Shown: positions 1 to 6,671, counted from the first letter of the stretch. The stretch: DNA of 7,173 bases from Bacillota bacterium (GCA_009786175.1 WQTQ01000098.1:1-7173), one strand, 5' to 3'. Made by a program: numbers and translations. The notes: generated from the letters alone by a model not told the origin.

Positions 1-158
1 GGCGGTGGCGGAGATACCGGTCGGGAATGGGCTTGCTGCTGGGGGGGTGGTGGGGCGGGTGCCCCCGCGTCTACGGATTGCAGCAATCTGGCGGCTTCGT
101 CCGCAGATATTTGTCCGCTTTCCAGCATTTTTAGTATCATTAATTTTTCGTTTTGCAT
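1..158 (-). CDS. Small protein with N-terminal SHOCT-like (YvlB/DUF4097-associated) helical motif, 3' end outside window
   Basis: This is the first 52 codons of a gene that runs off the left edge of the window. The start is ATG at 158-156, preceded by an AAGGAG Shine-Dalgarno at 173-168 with 9-base spacing. Residues 1-28 (MQNEKLMILKMLESGQIS, then ADEAARLLQSV) match the short two-helix motif 'EKLxILKMxExGxIxxEEAxxLL' found at the N terminus of YvlB/LiaX-like and DUF4097 proteins and of many small SHOCT-like proteins in Bacillota. Residues about 33-52 form a low-complexity Pro/Gln/Ala-rich linker, which usually leads to a second domain, not visible here. The gene starts 29 bases after the helicase-loader stop, so it is probably the last visible gene of the dnaD operon. 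In LiaX-type proteins this motif belongs to envelope-stress systems; that role is not shown here. The motif call is fairly sure, the function unknown. Confidence 0.7.
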   Translation of the reverse strand, partial: MQNEKLMILKMLESGQISADEAARLLQSVDAGAPAPPPPQQQAHSRPVSPPP

Positions 159-187
159 GTGCAAACACTCCTTTACATTCGTTTATA

Positions 188-1198
188 CTAAGACATACGT
201 AATCCGCCGTACTTTTTCTTCACTCTTATGTCTTCACCAAAAAATTTTATCATTTGATAGTTGCCAAAAAACCTGGAAACTATCCGTTCAGAATATTGCG
301 CCTCTAGTGCGGTAGGCGTTAGATTGGTAGAAATAACCGTGTGTTTGCGCAGCAGCAGCCGCTGGTTGATAAGATCAAAAAGAGCAGCGGAAGTTATAAT
401 TGTGGAAATTTCCGCGCCCAAATCGTCTAAAATTAACAAATCGACTTCGTCTATGGTGGCCAGTAATTCATCGGGCTGGTCTATGGATTCCCGGTTAAAG
501 CGGAAATCTTCCAAAATTCTGCACAGGCGCGGCGCGGTTAAGTACAATACGGTTCGTCCCGCGTCAAGCAGGTCCTTGGCTATGCAGTGACACACAAAAG
601 TTTTGCCAAGCCCCGGTTCGCCGTACAAAAGCAGGTTGTTAAATTCATTGTCAAAATCCGCGACAAATTTTGTGGCCAGCCGGTAAATTGTTTGCATATT
701 TACATGAGGGGACAAGCCTTCGTTTGGGACAATGTTTGTGTCAAACAGCCGCAAATCGTAGGTGTCAAAATTTTCGTCTTCCAGTACTTCCTTCATATTT
801 GACAGGGAATAATACGCATCTATCAAACGCTGTTTAAGGCATTGGCAGCGTTCTGCAGGGTATCCCGGGGATACGGGAAGGTACCCTGTGTCCAGGCAGG
901 TCATGCAGCGGTACACGGTGGTTAGGTAGTCTTCGCCTACGCTGTTTTTTAACAGTAAGCGGCGTTTATCCCTTAACAACTGTGCCTCGTCGGTGGTCTC
1001 TTTTATGCTGCGTCGGTCCCCGGCAAGTGCCATTTTTGCCAAGCTTGCGCCAAGCTTTGCCAAAGCTCGGTCAATATCTGCAACTTCCGGCACACGCTGG
1101 TAAACTTCAGTTTTGCGTTTTTCTATTAATAAATCCGCGTTGTCCCGCGCGGTTTCGTAATCCTTCATTACTTGGCGAAAAGCCGCTTTGTAGGTCAT
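188..1198 (-). CDS. dnaI: DnaC/DnaI-type replicative helicase loader (AAA+ ATPase)
   Basis: This 336-residue protein probably loads the hexameric replicative helicase onto DNA at initiation and restart. Residues 1-85 are charged and helical, likely coiled coil. Next comes a zinc-ribbon-like cysteine cluster (C98-x2-C101 and C118-x-C120, around 'CLDTGYLP'), then a DnaC/IstB-type AAA+ core: Walker A GEPGLGKTF (193-201), Walker B LLILDDLG (254-261), sensor-1 STN (290-292) and an arginine-finger segment ERIVSR (304-309). The length fits DnaI/DnaC loaders; IstB transposition helpers are shorter and lie beside istA, which is absent. The ATG start has AGGAGG at 1209-1204, which overlaps the dnaD stop codon, so translation is probably coupled. 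DnaD directly upstream supports the primosome role. 'dnaC' is the equivalent name in many clostridial annotations. Confidence 0.9.
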   Translation of the reverse strand: MTYKAAFRQVMKDYETARDNADLLIEKRKTEVYQRVPEVADIDRALAKLGASLAKMALAGDRRSIKETTDEAQLLRDKRRLLLKNSVGEDYLTTVYRCMTCLDTGYLPVSPGYPAERCQCLKQRLIDAYYSLSNMKEVLEDENFDTYDLRLFDTNIVPNEGLSPHVNMQTIYRLATKFVADFDNEFNNLLLYGEPGLGKTFVCHCIAKDLLDAGRTVLYLTAPRLCRILEDFRFNRESIDQPDELLATIDEVDLLILDDLGAEISTIITSAALFDLINQRLLLRKHTVISTNLTPTALEAQYSERIVSRFFGNYQMIKFFGEDIRVKKKYGGLRMS

Positions 1199-1207
1199 GG
1201 CCGCCTC

Positions 1208-2251
1208 CTACTTAAGTTTTTGTTCTAAATATGCCCGTTCCAGCTGCTCGTAGCGGGAGTAGTCATTGTCACGTTGGGTAAAATTTACAAAACGGTTTGT
1301 TCTTGGTTTTGATGTTTTTTTATCAATAGGTACAATGTCGGAAGATTCTTTGGCTTTGGTAAATTCCGCGTCGGCGGCTTTTACCCCCACAATGTCTGTT
1401 ATACCTTTTTTGTGCCACTCGGCCAAAATTTTGTCTACATAGTTGAACTTTGGCTTATCAATTTGCGTAACACAACGGTCGCAAGCTTCCATTATTAAGT
1501 CCAGGGGCATTTTCCATTCGTCTAGCCATTTGTCCATGTATTTGCGGTGGCTTGGGGTAGGGTACCCGGAGACTTGTCCCATATAATGTAAAATTGTACG
1601 ATAATTTTTATCAAAATTTTGCACATAGTTTAGTGCCTTTTCCAAGTCGTCAATGCCGTTATCTGCCCAGTCCAGGGCGCATTTTTCGATGTAGCGCAGG
1701 TTGCGGTGGCCGTTTTCTGCGCAGTAAACAAGAAGGTACTCTACTACATCCAGCGGCAGCCGCAGCCAATCGTGGAAACTGAAAATAATGTTCATATCGT
1801 TGTAGTAAAGGAGTTTGCCCAAAGTTTGCTCTGCCCGTTCAAAAATGCGGGCGATGTCCCGGCTTTCCTGACGGTACGCCACCAACTCGTCTATGGTGTA
1901 CTGAGGGCGGCTTTCTGCTGCAGGCTTAACAATTGGCAAAGCAGGCATAAAGGTTTCTGTTGCTGCCGGTACGTTAACCGGCAAAAAAGTAATGGATATA
2001 TCTTTGTTTGTATCATCCAACCTCACTATGCCAACACTTTCCCAGTGTTTCCAGGCATTCAAAACGTCGCCTTCGGTAATGTTAAATTGCCGGGCAATGT
2101 CGGTAGTTGAAATAGATTCGCCATGCTGTAGCTTTTTCATGCTAAATATGTAGATTAGCGAGTATACAGGCGGACAGTTTTTCATATAATAATCGATAAA
2201 TACGCAAGATATTTCTATACTTTGACGCTCGTATCCTAATTTCATGTTCAT
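1208..2251 (-). CDS. dnaD: DnaD-domain primosome protein with two C-terminal DDBH2 domains
   Basis: This is a primosomal DNA-binding and remodelling protein of the DnaD/DnaB(Bsu) superfamily that acts with the loader encoded next to it. With the chosen start it has 347 residues. A winged-helix N-terminal region spans about 10-82 (PVYSLIYIFSMKKLQHGESIS, then ITEGDVLNAWKHWESVGIVRL). Two copies of the DDBH2 domain follow at about 130-207 and 228-291, each ending in a YxxxxxxxW signature (YIEKCALDW at 187-195; YVDKILAEW at 271-279). The C terminus RFVNFTQRDNDY is typical of clostridial DnaD proteins. ATG at 2251 is preferred because AAAAAGG lies 10 bases upstream. A GTG at 2260 is only one base from that sequence, and ATG at 2245 is also possible. 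It is first in a close operon with the loader (9-base gap) and lies downstream of the DnaA-box cluster. Confidence 0.9.
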   Translation of the reverse strand: MNMKLGYERQSIEISCVFIDYYMKNCPPVYSLIYIFSMKKLQHGESISTTDIARQFNITEGDVLNAWKHWESVGIVRLDDTNKDISITFLPVNVPAATETFMPALPIVKPAAESRPQYTIDELVAYRQESRDIARIFERAEQTLGKLLYYNDMNIIFSFHDWLRLPLDVVEYLLVYCAENGHRNLRYIEKCALDWADNGIDDLEKALNYVQNFDKNYRTILHYMGQVSGYPTPSHRKYMDKWLDEWKMPLDLIMEACDRCVTQIDKPKFNYVDKILAEWHKKGITDIVGVKAADAEFTKAKESSDIVPIDKKTSKPRTNRFVNFTQRDNDYSRYEQLERAYLEQKLK

Positions 2252-2405
2252 GCCGTCCACACCTTTTTAATATGTCTTGATATTGCCTTAATATAATACC
2301 TTATTTCGACGGATTTTGGTACAATTACTTATCAACAAAAATTGTGGGCAATGTGAATAAGTTTGTGGAAAACTATCCCTGTGCGAAAAAGCAGAGATAA
2401 TGCGG

Positions 2406-2432
2406 GGTATAAGCATCTACAAAATTTGTCAA
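2406..2432 (-). promoter_or_regulatory. Candidate dnaD operon promoter
   Basis: On the minus strand a perfect -35 hexamer TTGACA (2432-2427) is followed after 15 bases by TATACC (2411-2406), a weak -10. The spacing is shorter than the usual 17, so this is a tentative call. It lies between DnaA-box matches at 2440-2448 (upstream) and 2352-2372 (downstream), a layout that would let bound DnaA influence it. It would give a leader of about 150 bases before dnaD. A closer TATTAT near 2299-2294 has no recognisable -35. Confidence 0.3.
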
Positions 2433-2458
2433 GCTTTATTTATGCACATTTTGTTGGT

Positions 2459-2476
2459 GATAAAATAAATTTTATC
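2459..2476. repeat. AT-rich 8-bp perfect palindrome in the DnaA-box region
   Basis: GATAAAAT and ATTTTATC are perfectly complementary arms separated by two bases. The element is 16/18 A or T and lies 10 bases from the DnaA-box match at 2440-2448 and just beyond the T-run of the murC terminator. It could be an easily melted segment, a protein-binding dyad, or only a result of local AT richness. Confidence 0.5.
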
Positions 2477-2478
2477 TT

Positions 2479-2532
2479 AAAAAGCCCGCAAAATTAAGGT
2501 TTTTGCGGGAACCCTAAAGTTTTGCGGGCTTT
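2479..2532 (-). terminator. Rho-independent terminator of murC
   Basis: A 13-bp perfect inverted repeat (2481-2493 with 2520-2532, core GCCCGCAAAA/TTTTGCGGGC) is followed on the minus strand by five T residues (2483-2479) and further AT-rich sequence. It lies 82 bases past the murC stop. Inside the 26-base loop is an extra copy of the right-arm sequence (TTTTGCGGG at 2501-2509), so the left arm can also form a 9-bp stem with a 7-base loop. The terminator should insulate dnaD from murC transcription. Confidence 0.85.
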
Positions 2533-2613
2533 CGGAGGAAAATAATTTGTGACAAATTTATTCACATTTTTGCATTAAATATTCCACAACAACCCTGTGG
2601 ATACTGTGGATAA

Positions 2614-3993
2614 TTACGTGGAAAGAAGCTGTTCACCAATAAAATATACATCTCCTGCCCCCATAGTTATCAACATGTCCCCGGGCATAAGTTGTTCTTG
2701 TAAAAATATTTTTGCTTCATCAAAAGTATCCATATGGATAACATTACCACCGTTTGCCTTTATGCCTTTCATCAAATCCAGGGAAGAGATTGTCGGGTCA
2801 AATGGCTCCCGTGCTGCATAAATAGGTAAAAGTATAATCATATCCGCGTCTGTGAAAGATTTTGCAAAATCGCAAAGGTGGTTTCTGGTGCGGGTGTAGG
2901 TGTGGGGCTGGAACACGCAGAATAATTTCCCTGTAGTGCCTTTACGGGCCGCCGCCAAGCATTCCTTAATTGCTGTGGGGTGGTGGGCGTAATCATCAAT
3001 TACATAGGCACCGTTGAAAATACCCTTATGCTCGAACCGTCGTTTTACTCCTTTTGCGTGGGATAACGCTTGCGCTGCCAAACCCGGTGCAATGCCAAGT
3101 TCGTGTGCGGCTGCAAAAACCGCTAAAGCATTAAGCATATTGTAGCGGCCAGGCATGGGCAGGTTAATACGGGCCAGGCATATTCCGCCGTCCATAACGT
3201 CAAAAGAAGGCCGTCCAAGTTGGTCAAACTCTACATTGCCCGGCCAAAAGCAGGCGGTTTTGTCATTGCCAAAGGTAACCACCTTGCAGGGCAAATCTTT
3301 TGTTACCTCTTCGAAGCCCGGCGTGTCCTGCTGTATTACAAGCACGCCGCCGGGGCGGATATTTTCCGCAAAGCGGTGGAAGGATTTAACAACGCCGTCA
3401 AAGCTGCCGAAGAAATCCAAATGGTCTGCGTCTATATTTAAAATTATGCCGACATGCGGGTGCCAATGGTGGAAACTGTTGCTGTATTCGCAGGCTTCCA
3501 GCACAAAGTATGAAGAACGGCCTACACGGTAATTAGTGCCGTCACGCCCCATATGCCCGCCTATAGAAACGGTAGGGTCCAATCCCGTATCCAATACAAC
3601 TTCGGACATTAGTGACGTGGTTGTTGTTTTGCCATGGGAACCGGCAATACAAATGGCGTGTTCGTACCCTTCCAGTATGAGCCCTAACAGTTCTGCGCGG
3701 TCTATTAATTTTTTGGATTGTTCGATGGCAGCACAATATTCCGGGTTGTCTTTCCTAACCGCGGCTGTGTATACCACTAAATCTATACAGGCATGGATAT
3801 TTTGTGCGGAGTTTGGAATGGCAATAGGAATCCCTATACTTTGCAAATGATCTGTTATGTGGCTTTGCGCGCTGTCTGACCCTGTAACTTCGTAGCCGTC
3901 TTGCATAAGTATTTCCGCAAGGCCACTCATACTTATACCGCCGATGCCTATAAAATGTACTTTTTTAGCGTTTCCCAAGTTTATTTTTTTCAT
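2614..3993 (-). CDS. murC: UDP-N-acetylmuramate--L-alanine ligase
   Basis: MurC is the cytoplasmic ATP-dependent Mur ligase that joins L-alanine to UDP-MurNAc, the first amino acid of the peptidoglycan stem peptide. The 459-residue length is normal. The N-terminal UDP-binding domain begins with VHFIGIGGISMSGLAEI (12-28). The central ATPase domain has the P-loop AGSHGKTTTTS (117-127), EACEYSNSFHH (166-176) and NIDADHLDFF (186-195). The C-terminal domain has DDYAHHPT (333-340), FQPHTYTRT (361-369) and GAGD (445-448). All expected motifs are intact. The ATG start is supported by AAGGAG at 4008-4003 with 9-base spacing. A consensus TATAAT (4095-4090, minus) without a clear -35 is the best promoter candidate. 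The gene is monocistronic here, ending in a strong terminator and diverging from glgC. Its stop codon directly adjoins a perfect DnaA box. Confidence 0.97.
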   Translation of the reverse strand: MKKINLGNAKKVHFIGIGGISMSGLAEILMQDGYEVTGSDSAQSHITDHLQSIGIPIAIPNSAQNIHACIDLVVYTAAVRKDNPEYCAAIEQSKKLIDRAELLGLILEGYEHAICIAGSHGKTTTTSLMSEVVLDTGLDPTVSIGGHMGRDGTNYRVGRSSYFVLEACEYSNSFHHWHPHVGIILNIDADHLDFFGSFDGVVKSFHRFAENIRPGGVLVIQQDTPGFEEVTKDLPCKVVTFGNDKTACFWPGNVEFDQLGRPSFDVMDGGICLARINLPMPGRYNMLNALAVFAAAHELGIAPGLAAQALSHAKGVKRRFEHKGIFNGAYVIDDYAHHPTAIKECLAAARKGTTGKLFCVFQPHTYTRTRNHLCDFAKSFTDADMIILLPIYAAREPFDPTISSLDLMKGIKANGGNVIHMDTFDEAKIFLQEQLMPGDMLITMGAGDVYFIGEQLLST

Positions 3994-4030
3994 AGTTTGC
4001 AGCTCCTTTTTCTATGCCGTAAATTATTTC

Positions 4031-4054
4031 TGCCGGTGCCGGAATTGAACCAAC
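4031..4054 (-). other. Degenerate tRNA 3'-end-like fragment (T-arm plus acceptor strand), tRNA-Leu-like
   Basis: On the minus strand, GTTGG-TTCAATT-CCGGC (4054-4038) folds as a 5-bp T-stem with a canonical 7-base T-loop (T54, T55, C56, A58 equivalents). It is followed by ACCGGCA, which resembles the acceptor 3' strand of a bacterial tRNA-Leu (CACCGGC-A) lacking one C. No CCA follows, and no matching 5' acceptor, D-arm or anticodon arm is visible upstream, so this is not a functional tRNA. It lies within the probable murC leader. It may be a gene relic, an old integration-site remnant or chance. Confidence 0.25.
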
Positions 4055-4139
4055 CGAAAATTTATCGAAATTGTAGTTCCACATACTTAATTATACAACA
4101 CTTTTGTGAAAATATATGCATAAAATCGTAATATATGTC

Positions 4140-4168
4140 TTGACTATAAGCAAATATGATGAAATAAT
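4140..4168 (+). promoter_or_regulatory. Candidate sigma-A promoter of glgCD
   Basis: TTGACT (4140-4145) and AATAAT (4163-4168) are each one base from consensus, with ideal 17-base spacing. Transcription would begin near 4175, leaving a short leader into the glgC ribosome binding site at 4188. No operator-like dyad is evident next to it. Confidence 0.45.
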
Positions 4169-4187
4169 TACGATAACTAAATAATGT

Positions 4188-4197
4188 GGTGGTGATT
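4188..4197 (+). promoter_or_regulatory. Extended Shine-Dalgarno that selects the glgC TTG start
   Basis: GGTGGTGATT matches 8 of 10 bases of GGAGGTGATC, the complement of the 16S rRNA 3' tail. The GGTGG core is 8 bases from TTG at 4201. An in-frame GTG at 4186 would begin before this site and has only AT-rich sequence upstream, so it is unlikely to be the start. Confidence 0.6.
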
Positions 4198-4200
4198 AGT

Positions 4201-5490
4201 TTGCGCAAAAAAGAAATGATGGCCATGCTCCTTGCGGGGGGGCAAGGAAGCCGTCTTGGTGTGCTTACGGCACACAAAGCAAAACCTGCAGTAACCTTTG
4301 GAGGAAAGTATCGCATAATTGACTTTCCTATGTCAAATTGTATTAATTCCGGCGTGGATACGGTGGGTGTACTAACCCAGTATATGCCGCTGGAACTTAA
4401 CCAGCATATTGGAATTGGTACTCCATGGGATTTAGACCGCCGTGCCGGCGGCGTAACAGTTCTTGCCCCGTATATGAAAAGTGAACGCGGCGATTGGTAT
4501 ACGGGCACGGCAGACGCGATTTACCAAAACATAGATTATATCGACCGGTATAACCCCGAATATGTGTTAATTCTTTCCGGCGACCATATCTATAAGATGG
4601 ATTATTCCCAAATGCTGGACTTTCATAAGGAGAACAGGTGCGATGTCAGTATTGCCGCGCTTACGGTGCCTTGGGAAGAGGCAAGCCGTTTTGGCCTTAT
4701 GAATGTACATGTAGACAACCGCATTTATGAGTTTGAAGAAAAGCCCCCGGAACCAAAAAGTAATTATGCCAACATGGGTATTTACATTTTTAATTGGGAC
4801 GTTTTGCGGGATGCCCTAGAAAGGGACAACAAAGTTCATTCCGATTCAGATTTTGGTATGCATGTTTTGCCAATGCTGTTGGCGGAAGGTAAGCGTATGT
4901 ATGCTTATCAATTTAACGGTTATTGGAAAGATGTAGGCACAATAGATTCATATTGGGCGGCAAATATGGATTTGATACAAACCTTGCCAGAGTTTAACTT
5001 GTACGAAAATTTTCAAAAAATTTATACAGACGCAGACCATCAGCCGCCTATGTACACAGGCAAAAGGTCTGAAATAAAAGGCAGTATTGTGTCCGAAGGC
5101 TGCGAAATTTTAGGCAAAGTCTATTACTCTGTAATAGGCACCGGCGTTATAATTGAAGAGGGCGCAGTAGTAAAAGACTCCATAATTATGGGCGATTGCT
5201 ACATTGGGAAAGACGCATATATCGACCACTGTATTGTTGATTCGGGTTGTACTATTGGTGACAGTGTAGAAATTGGCCTTGGGGAGAACATACCAAATGT
5301 TGACAAACCCAACATTTACAATACCGGTATTACAGTACTTGGGGAGAACAGTATAGTCCCGGATAATGTAAAAATTGGGATGAACTGCGTTATTCTGGGC
5401 AAAACCGAGCCAAGAGATTACCTGGACAGCGTGTTGGAAAGCGGACAAAGCATAATGAAGGAAGTTAACGGAAATGGGGTGAGGGAATGA
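4201..5490 (+). CDS. glgC: Glucose-1-phosphate adenylyltransferase, catalytic subunit
   Basis: GlgC converts glucose-1-phosphate and ATP to ADP-glucose, the committed step of bacterial glycogen synthesis. From TTG at 4201 it has 429 residues and starts [19 protein letters not shown], close to the family norm. Nucleotidyltransferase motifs are complete: [11 protein letters not shown] (13-23), KPA (28-30), GGKYRIIDF (34-42), GTADAIYQN (102-110), [10 protein letters not shown] (126-135, with D128 equivalent to the catalytic Asp of E. coli GlgC), EEKP (179-182, with glucose-1-phosphate-binding K181) and [10 protein letters not shown] (238-247). From about 290 onward, hexapeptide repeats form the left-handed beta-helix. 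The gene overlaps glgD by ATGA, so the two subunits are probably co-translated into a hetero-oligomer. No glycogen synthase or branching enzyme is in the window. The start at TTG is well supported, but GTG 4186 (434 residues) cannot be fully excluded. Confidence 0.95.
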   Translation: MRKKEMMAMLLAGGQGSRLGVLTAHKAKPAVTFGGKYRIIDFPMSNCINSGVDTVGVLTQYMPLELNQHIGIGTPWDLDRRAGGVTVLAPYMKSERGDWYTGTADAIYQNIDYIDRYNPEYVLILSGDHIYKMDYSQMLDFHKENRCDVSIAALTVPWEEASRFGLMNVHVDNRIYEFEEKPPEPKSNYANMGIYIFNWDVLRDALERDNKVHSDSDFGMHVLPMLLAEGKRMYAYQFNGYWKDVGTIDSYWAANMDLIQTLPEFNLYENFQKIYTDADHQPPMYTGKRSEIKGSIVSEGCEILGKVYYSVIGTGVIIEEGAVVKDSIIMGDCYIGKDAYIDHCIVDSGCTIGDSVEIGLGENIPNVDKPNIYNTGITVLGENSIVPDNVKIGMNCVILGKTEPRDYLDSVLESGQSIMKEVNGNGVRE

Positions 5491-6608
5491 ACGCAGTAGG
5501 AATAATTTTGGCCGGCGGCAAGAATGAACGTTTGGGCGTACTTACAAAGTATCGCGCCACATCGGCAATGCCAATAGGCAGCTGTTATCGTGCAATAGAT
5601 TTCCCCCTTAGTAATATGACAAACTCCGGTATAAGCAAAGTGGCGGTTATGACCCAGTATAATTCCCGCAGCTTACACGATCATTTGTCTTCTTCCAAGT
5701 GGTGGGATTTGGGGCGTAAACAAGGCGGCTTGTTTGTACTTTCTCCTTTTTTAGCCAACGATAATTCTTTGCACTTTAGGGGTACGGCAGACTCTATTTA
5801 TCAAAACCTTACATTTCTGCGCCGAAGCAAGGAAAAGTATGTAGTAATTTCTTCCGGTGATTGTGTGTACAAAATGGACTATAACGATATTTTAAAATTC
5901 CACCGAAAAGAAGGTGCCGACATAACCATAGCTTACTGCAAAGTTCCGGCACATGAAAATATCCGGTTGTATGGCGTAATGGAACTTGACGAGCAGGGCC
6001 GTTTAATAGATATGGAAGAAAAGCCCCTGGACCCGCAGTCGGACATTGCATCAATTGGTGTATATGTAATTGCCCGGGAGCTTCTTATCAGCCTGATAGA
6101 AGAACTTGGCAGCCAGGAGCGTCATGATTTGGTACGTGATTTGTTTTCCCGTTATCGTAAGCGGTTAAAAATTTGCGGCTACCATTTCGACGGCTTTTGG
6201 CGTAACATTGGCAACATTCGTTCTTACTACAATTGCAATATGGATTTTTTGGATAAAAATGTGCGGGACAGCTTTATTTTAAACGCGCCCCATATTCATA
6301 CTAAGCCAAAGGACGAACCGCCTGCCAAATTTAACAGCGCGGCAGGTATCACAAACTGTTTGGTTGGCAGCGGGGCAATTCTTGACGGGGATGCCCACAG
6401 CAGTATTGTATTCCGTAATGTACGTATTGGTGAGCATTCCGATGTAAGAAATTCTATTTTGATGGAAAGCACCAAAGTTGGACGCAACTGCACCATAGAG
6501 TATGCCATTTTGGACAAAGAAGTAATAGTGAAAGACGGAGCAAAAATTGTTGGCACGCCGGAGAGCCCAATGGTAGTGGCAAAGGGGACGGTAGTTAATC
6601 CGTCGTGA
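5487..6608 (+). CDS. glgD: GlgD, ADP-glucose pyrophosphorylase-like regulatory subunit
   Basis: This 373-residue paralogue of GlgC is the partner subunit in Bacillota. In studied GlgCD enzymes GlgD has little activity alone but raises the activity of GlgC. The nucleotidyltransferase fold is clear: [14 protein letters not shown] (7-20), RAIDFPLSN (35-43), GTADSIYQN (99-107), GDCVYKMDY (124-132) and EEKP (177-180). Compared with its neighbour, the nucleotide loop GGQGSRL has become GGKNERL, and the lysines in KPA and GGKYR are T25 and C33. This fits a non-catalytic or weakly catalytic subunit, although the Asp (D125) and sugar-phosphate Lys (K179) remain. A shorter beta-helix tail runs from about 285. 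The ATG lies inside the glgC stop (ATGA), with GGGGTGAG at 5476-5483 as a plausible ribosome binding site. A dyad 44 bases past the stop probably ends the operon. Confidence 0.93.
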   Translation: MNAVGIILAGGKNERLGVLTKYRATSAMPIGSCYRAIDFPLSNMTNSGISKVAVMTQYNSRSLHDHLSSSKWWDLGRKQGGLFVLSPFLANDNSLHFRGTADSIYQNLTFLRRSKEKYVVISSGDCVYKMDYNDILKFHRKEGADITIAYCKVPAHENIRLYGVMELDEQGRLIDMEEKPLDPQSDIASIGVYVIARELLISLIEELGSQERHDLVRDLFSRYRKRLKICGYHFDGFWRNIGNIRSYYNCNMDFLDKNVRDSFILNAPHIHTKPKDEPPAKFNSAAGITNCLVGSGAILDGDAHSSIVFRNVRIGEHSDVRNSILMESTKVGRNCTIEYAILDKEVIVKDGAKIVGTPESPMVVAKGTVVNPS

Positions 6609-6642
6609 TTGTGCCAAATGTGATGTATTTGTAAAGCTTTAG

Positions 6643-6671
6643 TTGACAAACAACCCTTCAAGTGATATATT
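6643..6671 (+). promoter_or_regulatory. Strong sigma-A promoter upstream of the XRE regulator
   Basis: TTGACA (6643-6648, perfect) and TATATT (6666-6671, one mismatch) are 17 bases apart, giving a start near 6678. The -10 lies inside the left arm of the dyad at 6652-6707, so a repressor bound to the dyad would block it. The XRE protein encoded downstream is the natural candidate for autoregulation; that is inference. Confidence 0.6.

Larger units (their letters stand above)
2329..2613. promoter_or_regulatory. DnaA-box cluster between murC and dnaD
   Basis: This 353-base gene-free spacer (2261-2613) carries many DnaA-box-like 9-mers. Exact matches to TTWTNCACA are: 2352-2360 (minus, TTATTCACA), 2364-2372 (minus, TTTTCCACA), 2440-2448 (plus, TTATGCACA), 2558-2566 (plus, TTATTCACA) and 2605-2613 (minus, TTATCCACA, the perfect consensus). 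Near matches are 2329-2337 (plus, TTATCAACA), 2580-2588 (plus, TATTCCACA) and 2596-2604 (minus, one mismatch to the consensus). The boxes form two groups on either side of the murC terminator hairpin. DnaA is the replication initiator and also a transcription factor; it binds such clusters at oriC and at other loci. The sequence shows the sites. Whether this is an operator, a titration cluster or an origin is inference. Confidence 0.7.

Noticed and set aside
188..1198. IstB-type transposition helper
   Set aside because: There is no istA neighbour or terminal repeats. The long N-terminal region with a cysteine cluster and the adjacent DnaD favour a helicase loader.
2252..2260. dnaD start at GTG 2260
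   Set aside because: The only purine-rich site, AAAAAGG, is one base away from this GTG but 10 bases from ATG 2251, which is the better start.
2329..2613. Calling the DnaA-box region oriC outright
   Set aside because: There is no dnaA, dnaN, rpmH or other origin gene in the window, and skew cannot be judged at this scale. Kept as a DnaA-box cluster with open function.
4031..4054. Functional tRNA or T-box leader for murC
   Set aside because: There are no D-arm, anticodon arm or matching 5' acceptor for a tRNA, and no T-box consensus sequence is seen.
4098..4108. DnaA-box-like TGTGAAAAT on the murC-glgC spacer
   Set aside because: It is a single site with a mismatch in an AT-rich region, with no neighbouring boxes, and is expected by chance.
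4062..4508. 148-codon open frame on the minus strand across the glgC start
   Set aside because: It runs antisense to well-supported glgC, resembles no protein family I recognise and has no convincing ribosome binding site.
5110..5448. 112-codon frame antisense to glgC
   Set aside because: It is a shadow of the glgC beta-helix coding region, and no recognisable domain is present.
6279..6661. Two overlapping minus-strand frames over the glgD 3' end
   Set aside because: They are antisense to intact glgD in overlapping frames, with no family resemblance.
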